NCBI RefSeq assembly: GCF_029714945.1
Contig: NZ_CP121634.1
Coordinates: forward strand, 5,725,001 to 5,789,000
Reading direction: 5' to 3'
Source: Bradyrhizobium sp. CIAT3101
GTDB lineage: Bacteria; Pseudomonadota; Alphaproteobacteria; Rhizobiales; Xanthobacteraceae
DNA: 64,000 nucleotides
The position numbers and the translations under genes were made by a program. Positions 18,597 to 27,022 of the stretch are shown piece by piece. The notes below the pieces were generated by a model, which had not been told where the DNA came from, did not search any database, and saw nothing but the letters and a program-made list of their open reading frames with translations. Within the stretch, counting starts at the first letter, position 1. Each line of letters begins with the position of its first letter.

Positions 18597-18754
18597 CGAA
18601 TGCGTCCTTGTCTCCGGGATGCTTTGGCATCACGCGCCTGCTGAACTCGATACCCCCACCAAAACTCGCCTGCCCTTGCTGGTTCCCGCCGACAGAGCGG
18701 GCACTTCATCCTAACGCCCACACGGGGCGGTCAGTTCTGGGGGGCTGTCCTGTG

Positions 18755-19915
18755 TCAGAACGTCTCCTCGGCCCACAATGCCATCGCATCGACATCGGAC
18801 AGCGGCGCCGGTCGCTCTACGCGCGAGTGCACCACAATCTCTCCACCCTCGACGCTGGCCTTGAGGATCGCGTGCTTCACCTCCAGCGCGTGGCTCGCCA
18901 GCGCGCCGGAGGCGCGGTGTGGCGTGTCGTGCAGCACTGCACTTGCGAGTTCGGCGACACCCAGGCAACGATAGTTCGCCTGGTTCGGTATGTGATCGGC
19001 CCAATTCGGCGAGCGCCAGTTGGGCTTGCCGAACGGCCGGTCGTCCGCTGTGATAGAGATCCAGTCGCCACCCTTCTCGGTGTATTGCACCGCGCCGCCG
19101 AAGAAGTTGGGGTCCGGCACACGCAGCGAACCTTCGGTGCCGTAGAGTTCGATCGGCGGATGTCCGTGTTTCCAGACGTCCCAGCTCATTGCAAAGATGA
19201 TGTCGGCGCCCGACTCGAAATGCAGAAGCGACATCACCGTCGTCGGCGTTTCAACCGCGATGGTCTTGCCGTTCATCGGCCCCTTCGAGGTGACGAGTCG
19301 CGAAGCAAAGCCGGAGCTCGCACGCCCCTGCACCCGTGCGACCGGACCCAACAGGTTGATCAGCGCGGCAAGGTAATAGGGCCCCATGTCGAGGATCGGC
19401 CCGCCGCCACGTTTGAAGAAGAAGGTCGGATCGGGGTGCCAGTGCTCCATGCCATGCGACATCAGAAAGCAGGTACCGTAGAGCACTCTGCCGATCCGAC
19501 CCGTATCGATAAACTCGCGCGCAATCCGTCCACCGCCGCCAAGAAAAGTATCCGGCGCGCAGCCGAGCTTCAGGCCGCGGCGCGCCGCCTCCGCGACCAA
19601 GATCGCAGCGTCGTTGGCCTCGATCGTGATCGGCTTCTCGCCGAATACGTTCTTGTCCGCGGTCAACGCAGCGTGGCTTATCGCAAAATGTGCGTCCGGC
19701 GTGGTCAGGTTCACGACGATCCGGATGTCGGGACGCGCCAACAGCGCGTCGATCGATAAGGCCTCGATACCGAACTGCGCTGCCTGGGCTTGCGCGGCTT
19801 CAGGCCGAATATCCGCGCAAGCGATGAGCCTGAGATCGCGAAATTTCGGCATGTTCTGCATGTAGATCGTCGAGATGTTGCCGCACCCGACGATGCCAAC
19901 TCCGAGCGTGCTCAT
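18755..19915 (-). CDS. Gfo/Idh/MocA-family dehydrogenase (second)
   Basis: The 386-residue NAD(P)-dependent dehydrogenase has GVGIVGCGNISTIYMQNM at its N-terminus, the catalytic Lys in FGEKPITIE near residue 97, and GGGPILDMGPYYLAALINLLG near residue 180. In the last motif the usual His after the Asp-x-Gly is replaced by Tyr-Tyr, so the proton-relay residue differs from the companion at 16352. ATG 19915 has GAGGGG just upstream. It sits 13 bases after the second TIM-barrel gene. The different active site suggests that it acts on another intermediate of the same pathway. Confidence 0.85.
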   Translation of the reverse strand: MSTLGVGIVGCGNISTIYMQNMPKFRDLRLIACADIRPEAAQAQAAQFGIEALSIDALLARPDIRIVVNLTTPDAHFAISHAALTADKNVFGEKPITIEANDAAILVAEAARRGLKLGCAPDTFLGGGGRIAREFIDTGRIGRVLYGTCFLMSHGMEHWHPDPTFFFKRGGGPILDMGPYYLAALINLLGPVARVQGRASSGFASRLVTSKGPMNGKTIAVETPTTVMSLLHFESGADIIFAMSWDVWKHGHPPIELYGTEGSLRVPDPNFFGGAVQYTEKGGDWISITADDRPFGKPNWRSPNWADHIPNQANYRCLGVAELASAVLHDTPHRASGALASHALEVKHAILKASVEGGEIVVHSRVERPAPLSDVDAMALWAEETF

Positions 19916-19928
19916 GATCCCCTCCCCG

Positions 19929-20690
19929 TCACGTCCATGACGACACGGTCTCACGCGCCCGCCGCGCGAAGCGGGCGACGTCGTTCGGCTTGTCGTGCTC
20001 AGCGACGAACAGGGAGACCTTGGCATCTTTCATCGCCGCGCACAGCGCCGGCCAGTCCATGATGCCGTGCCCGGGATCGGCCCATCCGTCCTCATCGGTG
20101 CACTGCCCCGATGGCGCAAGATCCTTGATGTGACACGCGACCAACCGCGGCGCATGTTTCTTGATCTCGGCAACCGGATTCCCGCCGCCGCGCACGATCC
20201 AGGCGAGATCGGCCTCCCAGACCAGATCGGGAGCCTCCTCGAACAGGCATTCGAGATAGGTCTTGCCGCTTTCGCTGCGGCCATACTCCCAATGATGATT
20301 GTGCCAGCCGAATTTGAGCCCCTCACCGGTCACCACCTTTCCGATGTCGGCAAGCTCGCGCCCGATGCTGCGCCATTCCTTTTCGCCTCCCTCACGCTCG
20401 CCCAGCGGCGGGGCCGGCGCAAAGATGGTCTCGATGCCCAGCCCCTTGCACATCCGCGCCGTGCTAACCGCATCCTCACGCAAGCGGTCGAGGCCAACAT
20501 GGGCACTCGGCGCGATCATCCCGTGGACCTCAAGAAGCCTCCTCAGCGTCTCGGGATCGTTGAACAGGCCGCCCCAAGGTTCGACCATCGTGTAGCCGAG
20601 GCTGGACAGCAGGGCGAATTGTGCCTCGAGTGAGGCGATGGAGCGGGCTGAATAAAGCTGGATGGAGAAACGGTCGATCGGCTTGGTCAT
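19929..20690 (-). CDS. Xylose-isomerase-like TIM-barrel protein (second)
   Basis: The 253-residue member of the same fold is shorter and much diverged from the 17541 copy. It starts with DRFSIQLYSARSIASLE. Putative metal-site segments are FGWHNHHWEYG near residue 127, WEADLAWIVRGG, ACHIKDLAPSG near residue 188 and LFVAEHDKPND near the end. The N-H-x-x-E and H-I-K-D patterns match hydroxypyruvate-isomerase or IolE/IolI-like epimerases. It is the first enzyme gene after the importer ATPase (24-base gap). Confidence 0.82.
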   Translation of the reverse strand: MTKPIDRFSIQLYSARSIASLEAQFALLSSLGYTMVEPWGGLFNDPETLRRLLEVHGMIAPSAHVGLDRLREDAVSTARMCKGLGIETIFAPAPPLGEREGGEKEWRSIGRELADIGKVVTGEGLKFGWHNHHWEYGRSESGKTYLECLFEEAPDLVWEADLAWIVRGGGNPVAEIKKHAPRLVACHIKDLAPSGQCTDEDGWADPGHGIMDWPALCAAMKDAKVSLFVAEHDKPNDVARFARRARETVSSWT

Positions 20691-20714
20691 GTCTCGCTTT
20701 CTGCTGGTAAGGAT

Positions 20715-21800
20715 TTAAAGGCGCTGGCCGCTCGTCTCATCGAACAGCGACATGGCGTCGACGGGGAAGCGGACGGTCAACGTGTCCCCCACACGCATTG
20801 GCGCGTCCGCATCATGGCGGAAGGAGAAGGCGGCGCCATCAGCAAGGCGGCACCAGATCAATGTGTCGGCGCCCATCGGCTCGACCATTTCGACGCGCGC
20901 GGACACCGAGGATGGATCGCTGGACGCCGTCAGTTCGATGTGCTCGGGCCGGATGCCGAGAACGGCTGGCGCGTCGGTCGTCTGGCTATGCAAGGCATAG
21001 CCGTTCAGACCGATCCGATTTGCGCCGACGATAAATGCGAGCTCGCTGCCGCACGCGAGCCGGCCGGGAATGAAGTTCATCGCTGGTGAGCCGACGAAAG
21101 AGGCTACGAAGCGGTTCACGGGTTCGCGATAGATCTTCCTCGGCGTATCGAGCTGCTGGATCACGCCACCCTGCATCACCGCGATCCGGTCCGCCAGCGT
21201 CAGCGCCTCGATCTGATCGTGCGTCACGTAGATCATCGTGGCACCCAGCCGTGCGTGCAGCCGCTTGATCTCGACTCTGAGCTCGGCACGCAGCTGGGCG
21301 TCGAGATTGGAGAGCGGCTCGTCAAACAGATAGACGCCCGCATGGCGCACCAGCGCTCGCCCGATTGCGACACGCTGGCGCTGCCCGCCGGAAAGCTCGC
21401 TGGGACGGCGGTCGAGAAGATTGGTGAGCCGCAGGATCTGCGCGGCCTCTCCGACGCGGCGCTCGATCTCGTCTCGCGGCGTGCCCGCGACCGTCAGCCC
21501 GAACGACATGTTCCGGCGCACGCTCATGCGTGGATAGAGCGCGTAGCTCTGGAACACCATTGCGATGCCGCGATCCTTCGGCTCTGCCCATGTGACATCC
21601 CGGCCGCCGATATGGATCTCGCCACCCTTGGCCTCGATCAGCCCGGCGATCGCATTGAGCAATGTCGACTTGCCGCAACCGGAGGGCCCGAGCAGCACGA
21701 GGAATTCGGACTCGCCGACATGGAGATTGAGATTCTCCAGCACCTTCAGGCCGCCAAAGCCGATCTGCAGGCCTCTGATATCGACGTCCGATTTCTGCAT
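20715..21800 (-). CDS. Sugar ABC transporter ATPase, MalK/UgpC type
   Basis: The 361-residue ATPase has Walker A GPSGCGKST, Q-loop FQSYALYPR, signature [12 protein letters not shown], Walker B VYLFDEPLSNLD and switch His in YVTHDQIEALTLADRI. The C-terminal third is an OB-fold TOBE-type domain (GIRPEHIEL) that in MalK relatives takes regulatory inputs. One ATPase presumably forms a homodimer for the two permeases encoded immediately upstream, with 6 bases between the genes. Confidence 0.9.
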   Translation of the reverse strand: MQKSDVDIRGLQIGFGGLKVLENLNLHVGESEFLVLLGPSGCGKSTLLNAIAGLIEAKGGEIHIGGRDVTWAEPKDRGIAMVFQSYALYPRMSVRRNMSFGLTVAGTPRDEIERRVGEAAQILRLTNLLDRRPSELSGGQRQRVAIGRALVRHAGVYLFDEPLSNLDAQLRAELRVEIKRLHARLGATMIYVTHDQIEALTLADRIAVMQGGVIQQLDTPRKIYREPVNRFVASFVGSPAMNFIPGRLACGSELAFIVGANRIGLNGYALHSQTTDAPAVLGIRPEHIELTASSDPSSVSARVEMVEPMGADTLIWCRLADGAAFSFRHDADAPMRVGDTLTVRFPVDAMSLFDETSGQRL

Positions 21801-21806
21801 GCTGCG

Positions 21807-22700
21807 TCAGCCTTTCACGGCACCGGCGGCAATGCCGCGCACGAACCACCGACCGGAACCGAAATAGACAACGAGCGGCAACAGCGCGGTCAGCAGCGTC
21901 GCAGCCATGTCGACATTGTAGGCGCGCTCGCCTTGCGTCGAGTTGACGATGTTGTTGAGCTGAACCGTCATCGGCAGATTGTCGCGGCCGGCGAAGACAA
22001 GCCCCAGGATGAAATCGTTCCAGATTCCGGTGGTCTGCAGGATCACCGCGACCACGATCATGGGGGTGGCCATCGGCATCATGATCCGCGCATAGATCTG
22101 ATAGAAGCCGGCGCCGTCGACACGGGCGGCCTTGAACAACTCGACCGGCAACGATGCAAAATAATTCCGGAACAGCAGCGTCATGGTGGGAAGGCCGAAG
22201 ATCGTGTGGATCATCACGATGGTTGAGAGCGATTGCCCGAGTCCGGCGAAGGAGAACACGCGAACCAAAGGATAGATGAACACCTGATAGGGAATGAAGG
22301 CGACCACCATCATCGCACCGAACAGCACGTTGGCGCCGCGCACACGCCATAGCGACAGCGCATAACCGGTGAGCGAGCCGACCAGGATGGAGAGGACAAC
22401 CGACGGCACCAGGATACGCAGCGAATTGAGAAAGCCGATCTTGATGCCTTGGCAGGTCAGACCGGTGCAAGCAGAACTCCAGGCCTTGACCCATGCGTCG
22501 ATGCTGGGAGCTGCAGGCAAGGCCAACAGATTGCCCTGCCGGATCTCAGCCATCGGCTTCAGCGACGTGACGACCATCACATAGAGCGGAAGCAGGAAGT
22601 AGAGCGCGGTAATGAAGATAAAGGCATACAGGCCCCAGCGCGCCGGGGTCATGCGCTTGCTCCGCCGCGCGGCGGACAAAGGCTGCACCAAGGCGGTCAT
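21807..22700 (-). CDS. Sugar ABC transporter permease, MalG type
   Basis: The 297-residue inner-membrane permease begins with a cytoplasmic Arg/Lys-rich segment and helix GLYAFIFITALYFLLPLYVM, followed by TSLKPMAEI typical of MalG-type subunits. The EAA loop is ELFKAARVDGAGFYQIYARIMMP near residue 190, which docks on the ATPase. Its start ATG overlaps the stop of the upstream permease by four bases, indicating translational coupling. Confidence 0.9.
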   Translation of the reverse strand: MTALVQPLSAARRSKRMTPARWGLYAFIFITALYFLLPLYVMVVTSLKPMAEIRQGNLLALPAAPSIDAWVKAWSSACTGLTCQGIKIGFLNSLRILVPSVVLSILVGSLTGYALSLWRVRGANVLFGAMMVVAFIPYQVFIYPLVRVFSFAGLGQSLSTIVMIHTIFGLPTMTLLFRNYFASLPVELFKAARVDGAGFYQIYARIMMPMATPMIVVAVILQTTGIWNDFILGLVFAGRDNLPMTVQLNNIVNSTQGERAYNVDMAATLLTALLPLVVYFGSGRWFVRGIAAGAVKG

Positions 22701-23575
22701 CGCATCTCTCCCTTGCGCGCGCGCCAGTAAAGATAGGGAGCGACCACCGCGATCACCGTGATCAGCATGGTGGTCGCTGCCGCCGTCGCAAGTCCGATGT
22801 TGGCCCGTTCGAACAGATGATCCATGACGAATTTAGCCGGCACCTCCGAGGCGATGCCCGGCCCGCCATTGGTCATCGCGACCGAGAGATCGTAGAGGCG
22901 CACCACGCCCGTCGAGAGCAGCACCGCGGCAGTCGCAAAGCTGGCACCCATCATCGGGATGATGATCGACACATAGACCCGCCATTTCGGCAGGCCGTCG
23001 ACCCGCGCCGCCTTCCAGATTTCGTCGTCGACGCCGCGCAGGCCGGCGAGCATGATCGCCATCACCAGCCCCGAAGCCTGCCAGACGCCGGCAATGACCA
23101 GGCAATAGATTGCGGTCTCCGGCCGTACAATCCAGTCGAAGGTGGCGCCTTCGAAGCCCCAGCTGCGCAACACATGCTGGATGCCGAGCGTGGGGTTGAG
23201 CAGCCATTGCCAGACCAGCCCCGTAACCACGAATGACATCGAATAGGGATAGAGATAGATCGAACGGATCGTATCTTCGGCGCGCACCCGCTGATCGATC
23301 GCAACCGCCAGCAGGAAGCCGATCAGAAGCGTGAGGGAAACGAACAGCACACCGTAGATGACGATGTTGTGGACCGAGGTGATCCAGCGGTCGTTGCCGA
23401 GCAACAGCTGATATTGCCGGAGCCCGACGAAATTGCTGTTCGGCAGCATGCGCGAGTTGGTCAGCGACATCCAGACGGTCCAGCTGGTGGCGCCGATATA
23501 GACGACGAACATCACCACCAGCGCCGGCAAGAGCGCGGAGATCGCGGACAGTCGGGAACTCAGCGCAAGACGCAT
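22697..23575 (-). CDS. Sugar ABC transporter permease, MalF type
   Basis: The 292-residue inner-membrane permease of the short MalF type has an N-terminal helix (LPALVVMFVVYIGATSW) followed by TVWMSLTNSRMLPN and the EAA loop EIWKAARVDGLPKWRVYVSIIIP near residue 182. It forms the heterodimeric channel with the MalG-type subunit and is separated from the binding-protein gene by 73 bases. Confidence 0.9.
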   Translation of the reverse strand: MRLALSSRLSAISALLPALVVMFVVYIGATSWTVWMSLTNSRMLPNSNFVGLRQYQLLLGNDRWITSVHNIVIYGVLFVSLTLLIGFLLAVAIDQRVRAEDTIRSIYLYPYSMSFVVTGLVWQWLLNPTLGIQHVLRSWGFEGATFDWIVRPETAIYCLVIAGVWQASGLVMAIMLAGLRGVDDEIWKAARVDGLPKWRVYVSIIIPMMGASFATAAVLLSTGVVRLYDLSVAMTNGGPGIASEVPAKFVMDHLFERANIGLATAAATTMLITVIAVVAPYLYWRARKGEMR

Positions 23576-23648
23576 GACATCGCCGGATTGAAGAGAAGTC
23601 GACGGGGAGTAAGGGCGACCGACAGTTCGTCGGCCGCCTTTGGTGACA

Positions 23649-24890
23649 TCACTCCTGGGACTTCAGCACCGCTACGACCTTGGCTGAGAATTCATCGGCG
23701 CTCATATTGGTGTTCCAATATTGCGAGATGGCATCCTGCAGCGCACCGATCGTCGCCGGCGGTGCCAGCATGTCGCCGGACGGCATTTGCTGGGCTTTGT
23801 CCGCGACATAGCGCATACCCTTCTGGGCGCAAGCATCGAGTGCAGACGTATCGACATCGCTACGTACGGGAATCGAGCCCTTCTTCAGCGCGAACTGGAT
23901 CTGGGTCTCGGGCGTCAGCATCAGTCTCGCCAAGGTCATCTGCGCCTTGGTGGTGGATGGATCCTTCGCTTTCGGGAACACGAACACGTCGCCGCCCATC
24001 ACATAACCGCCGCTGCCATTGGATAGCACCGTGCAGCCATAGTCCTTGTCGGCGACCTTGCCCGCCGCAACGAATTCACCCTTGGCCCAGTCGCCCATGA
24101 TCTGCATTCCGGCCTTGCCCTGGATGACGAGATTGGTCGCGTCATTCCAGTTGCGGCCGGGCGCGCCGGCATCGACATAGTCCTTGAGCTTCTTGTAGGT
24201 GATGGCGACTGTCTTGAATTCGGGGCTCCCCGCCAGCGAGACGTCGCGCTTGCCGAGGATGCCGGTCCACATCTGTGCGCCACCAACGCCGATCATGACC
24301 GCATTGAACAGGTTTTGCTCCCAGTTCTTCTGACCCGAGAAGGCCAGCGGGATCACCTTTCCGTCGGCCTTAAGCTTGTCGAGAATAGCGAGAGCGTCAG
24401 TCCAGGTCTTCGGCTCGGCAGCGCCAACGGAGGCCAGCACGGTCTTGTTGTACCAGAGCCAATTCTGACCGTGGATGTTGATCGGCACCGCATACATCTT
24501 GCCGTTGCGAGTCGCCGCGGCAACGATCGCGGCAGGCATGACGCCCCTCCAATTGCCCTCAGTCGCGACCGCATCGACATCGGCAAGCAGATCACCTTCC
24601 ACCAGTTCATCAAACTGCTTGCCGGTGTTGAGCTGCATCGCAGTCGGAGGATTGCCGGCAACGGTGCGGCTGATCGCGGCGTTTCGCGCGTTGGCGGCGC
24701 CGGCCACGGCGCTATCGACCCACGTCCCACCGGCCTTGGTGAACTGATCGGCGAACACCTTCACCGCGGCGGCCTCTCCACCGGAGGTCCACCAATGAAT
24801 GACCTCGGCCTTCATCTCTTCTGCCGAGACCGGCGCTCCAGCCAAGGCAATGGCGGCAATCGCCACTGATGCGAACAGCGTGCGCTTCAT
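23649..24890 (-). CDS. Sugar ABC transporter substrate-binding protein
   Basis: The 413-residue periplasmic protein of SBP family 1 has a signal peptide ending near APVSAEE, then VIHWWTSGGEAAAVKVFADQF, a start typical of glucose/glucoside-binding proteins of this class. Two ATG codons stand in tandem (24893 and 24890); I prefer 24890 because GGAGGG is then 5 bases away. It is the first gene of the leftward sugar operon, facing the LacI gene across a region with a perfect palindrome. The ligand is likely a hexose or glucoside; no specificity can be read directly. Confidence 0.88.
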   Translation of the reverse strand: MKRTLFASVAIAAIALAGAPVSAEEMKAEVIHWWTSGGEAAAVKVFADQFTKAGGTWVDSAVAGAANARNAAISRTVAGNPPTAMQLNTGKQFDELVEGDLLADVDAVATEGNWRGVMPAAIVAAATRNGKMYAVPINIHGQNWLWYNKTVLASVGAAEPKTWTDALAILDKLKADGKVIPLAFSGQKNWEQNLFNAVMIGVGGAQMWTGILGKRDVSLAGSPEFKTVAITYKKLKDYVDAGAPGRNWNDATNLVIQGKAGMQIMGDWAKGEFVAAGKVADKDYGCTVLSNGSGGYVMGGDVFVFPKAKDPSTTKAQMTLARLMLTPETQIQFALKKGSIPVRSDVDTSALDACAQKGMRYVADKAQQMPSGDMLAPPATIGALQDAISQYWNTNMSADEFSAKVVAVLKSQE

Positions 24891-24962
24891 CATTCCCTCC
24901 CTGATCTGCCTTTGCAGCTTTGCATTCGGCTTTCGGCCTTTAAGGGCTCATTGCTTTACCGA

Positions 24963-24978
24963 ATGTAATCGATTACAT
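24963..24978. promoter_or_regulatory. LacI-type operator, perfect 16-bp palindrome
   Basis: The sequence ATGTAATCGATTACAT is perfectly symmetric about a central CG, the standard architecture of LacI/GalR operators. It lies between the divergent binding-protein and LacI genes, 65 bases before the LacI start, and is very AT-rich compared with its surroundings. It is well placed for repression of both the importer operon and the regulator itself. Confidence 0.75.
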
Positions 24979-25042
24979 GAAGGCTAGCAGAACTCCTGGC
25001 TTTTGCAAGCGCCGTTGCGCCTCCGAGAGGACGAGCCTTTCC

Positions 25043-26179
25043 ATGGCAAAACGAAGCAGAACGACGCGCCCAAAGGCCACCAAGATCGCCGATGTCGCGC
25101 GACTGGCAGGAGTTTCGGTTGCGACCGTCAGCCGGACGCTGGCGCGCCCCGAGGTCGTGATTGAGGAAACCCGCACACGCGTGCTCGCCGCGGTGCGCGA
25201 GACCGGCTACGCGCCGAACATTTCCGCAAGGAACCTGCGCGTCCGGAAGACCATGGTCGTGTTGGTGGCGGTGCCGGATATCGCCAACCCCTTCTTCGCT
25301 GAGGTCCTGCAGGGCATCGATGATACGCTATCGGCCGCCGGTTATGGACTCATCATCGCCAATCTAACCGGCTCGCCGGAGAAGGAGGCGCGCTACGTTG
25401 ATCTGGTCTGCGCCGGCCAAGCCGACGGCGTACTGCTCTTGTGCGGCCATGTGATGCGCAGCCCCGACCGCGACTTGCTCGAGGCGCGCGTGCCGCTCGT
25501 CGCCGCTTGCGAGTACATTTCCGGCGAAAGCTTCCCCCAAGTCACAATCGACAATGTCGGGACCGCCAGCGAGGCGGTGCGACACCTGCTGGAGCTCGGA
25601 CACACAAGCATCGCCTATCTGTCCGGACCGAAATCCAACATTCTCGAGCAGCAGCGTTTCGAAGGCTATCGTCAGGCCTTGCGCGAGGCGGGTATTGCGG
25701 CTGAGGCAGGCTTGATTCTGCCCGGCGATTTCACCTTCCGTACCGGCGTCGAGGCCGGCCGGGCGCTGCTGGCGCTCGGACCCGCGGCGCGTCCCACTGC
25801 CCTGTTTGCAGCCAATGACGAGATGGCGATCGGCCTTATCAAAACCGTGCACGCGGCCGGCCTGCAGGTCCCGGACGATCTCTCCGTCGTCGGCTTTGAC
25901 GGCATTGCCTATGCCGACTATTGCGAGCCGACCTTGACGACCATCGTCCAGCCCCGCCGCGATCTCGGAGCCACCGCCGCAGCCGAACTGATTGCGCTGA
26001 TGACGACCGGCAAGACGGGGCAGCGGAAGGACATCAATCTTCCCGCCACGCTGATGCTGCGCGACAGCACGCGCCCGCCGCGGAAGAGTTCCGCCCATTC
26101 ATCCCAGGGCGCGAAGGACTACGATCCGGGCAGTGCGACGCCAGTCAGCTCGCGCAGCCTGCCGACCAGACCGTCCTGA
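25043..26179 (+). CDS. LacI-family transcriptional regulator
   Basis: The 378-residue repressor has an N-terminal helix-turn-helix TKIADVARLAGVSVATVSRT near residues 13-32 and hinge helix NISARNLR, then a periplasmic-binding-protein-like ligand domain (VAVPDIANPFFAEVLQGID, VGFDGIAYADYCEPTLTTI). I start at ATG 25043, which places the HTH at the normal distance; the in-frame ATG at 24977 overlaps the operator itself. The last 61 bases overlap the tail of the convergent SDR gene, giving an unusually long polar C-terminus. It most likely represses the sugar importer and dehydrogenase genes and is released by the imported sugar or a metabolite. Confidence 0.88.
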   Translation: MAKRSRTTRPKATKIADVARLAGVSVATVSRTLARPEVVIEETRTRVLAAVRETGYAPNISARNLRVRKTMVVLVAVPDIANPFFAEVLQGIDDTLSAAGYGLIIANLTGSPEKEARYVDLVCAGQADGVLLLCGHVMRSPDRDLLEARVPLVAACEYISGESFPQVTIDNVGTASEAVRHLLELGHTSIAYLSGPKSNILEQQRFEGYRQALREAGIAAEAGLILPGDFTFRTGVEAGRALLALGPAARPTALFAANDEMAIGLIKTVHAAGLQVPDDLSVVGFDGIAYADYCEPTLTTIVQPRRDLGATAAAELIALMTTGKTGQRKDINLPATLMLRDSTRPPRKSSAHSSQGAKDYDPGSATPVSSRSLPTRPS

Positions 26180-26892
26180 AACCCGGCGTCCGTTGCTTCG
26201 CTGGCCGGCTGCTGCTCCTGTAAATTATGCCAATAGCGACCACTGACCAACGCGGCGGGGTCGTTGCTTACGGCTAACCAGGTTTGTGTCTTCTGTCCTG
26301 TCGCGATATCGACCGGGGCGCCTGAGCCGCCCATCCTTGTGCGCGCCCAGCCGGGATCAACCGCGTTGCTCAGGACCTGCGGCCAACGTCGCGCCAGCGC
26401 GAACGCAAGCGCAACGACGTGAAGCTTGCTCTCGGCATAAGCCTTTGCGGCATCCCAGGACCTCTTCGTCCAGTCGAGATCATTCAGCGACCCCTCCCCG
26501 CCGCGATGCAAGCCGCTGCTGAGATAGACCAATCTGGCGGGGCGCTCGATCAGCGCCGTCAATATGTAGGGCGCAACGGTGTTGATCGCCAATGTGCTCG
26601 CATGGCCTTCCAGAGTCGAACCTCGATTCGGCTGCGTGTAGATACCGGCGTTGTGAATGACGGCATCCATGCGCCCGATCGCGTTCACCTGATCCGCGAT
26701 GCTCCTGGTCTCGGTGCCGTTCTGGAGATCGCCGATCACAACAGCCTCAGCGCGAGGGGCGAGCTCTTCGAGCGCCGCGGCGCGATCGGCCGAACGTGCG
26801 TGCAGCACCACGCGGTGACCTTGGTCGAGGAGCGATTGCGCCGCCGCCCGGCCAAGCCCGTCGGTGCTGCCAGTGATGAAAACGATTGCCAT
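26119..26892 (-). CDS. Short-chain dehydrogenase/reductase
   Basis: The 257-residue classical-fold SDR has the cofactor loop TGSTDGLG at residues 7-14, HNAG near residue 85 and the complete active site with YLSS and YAESK near residues 161-165. The region WDAAKAYAESKLHVVALA resembles retinol-dehydrogenase-like SDRs. ATG 26892 has GAGGAG 7 bases before it. It overlaps the end of the convergent LacI gene by 61 bases. It follows DhaK on the same strand but with a 130-base gap, so membership of that operon is uncertain. The substrate is unknown. Confidence 0.82.
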   Translation of the reverse strand: MAIVFITGSTDGLGRAAAQSLLDQGHRVVLHARSADRAAALEELAPRAEAVVIGDLQNGTETRSIADQVNAIGRMDAVIHNAGIYTQPNRGSTLEGHASTLAINTVAPYILTALIERPARLVYLSSGLHRGGEGSLNDLDWTKRSWDAAKAYAESKLHVVALAFALARRWPQVLSNAVDPGWARTRMGGSGAPVDIATGQKTQTWLAVSNDPAALVSGRYWHNLQEQQPASEATDAGFQDGLVGRLRELTGVALPGS

Positions 26893-27022
26893 GCGGTGCT
26901 CCTCTGGGCGCTTCAGGCCTACACTCCACCGATGGCATCTGCGGGGCAAGCTGCTTGACTGACGGCCGCATTGCGAGCTTGGGGATTATCCTATCGTCGT
27001 GGATGATTGAACTTTCCGTCCA

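Noticed and set aside
18685..18701. CCCGC/GCGGG hairpin in the gap before the TIM-barrel gene
   Set aside because: The stem is 5 bp with no T-run; chance occurrence is likely in GC-rich sequence.
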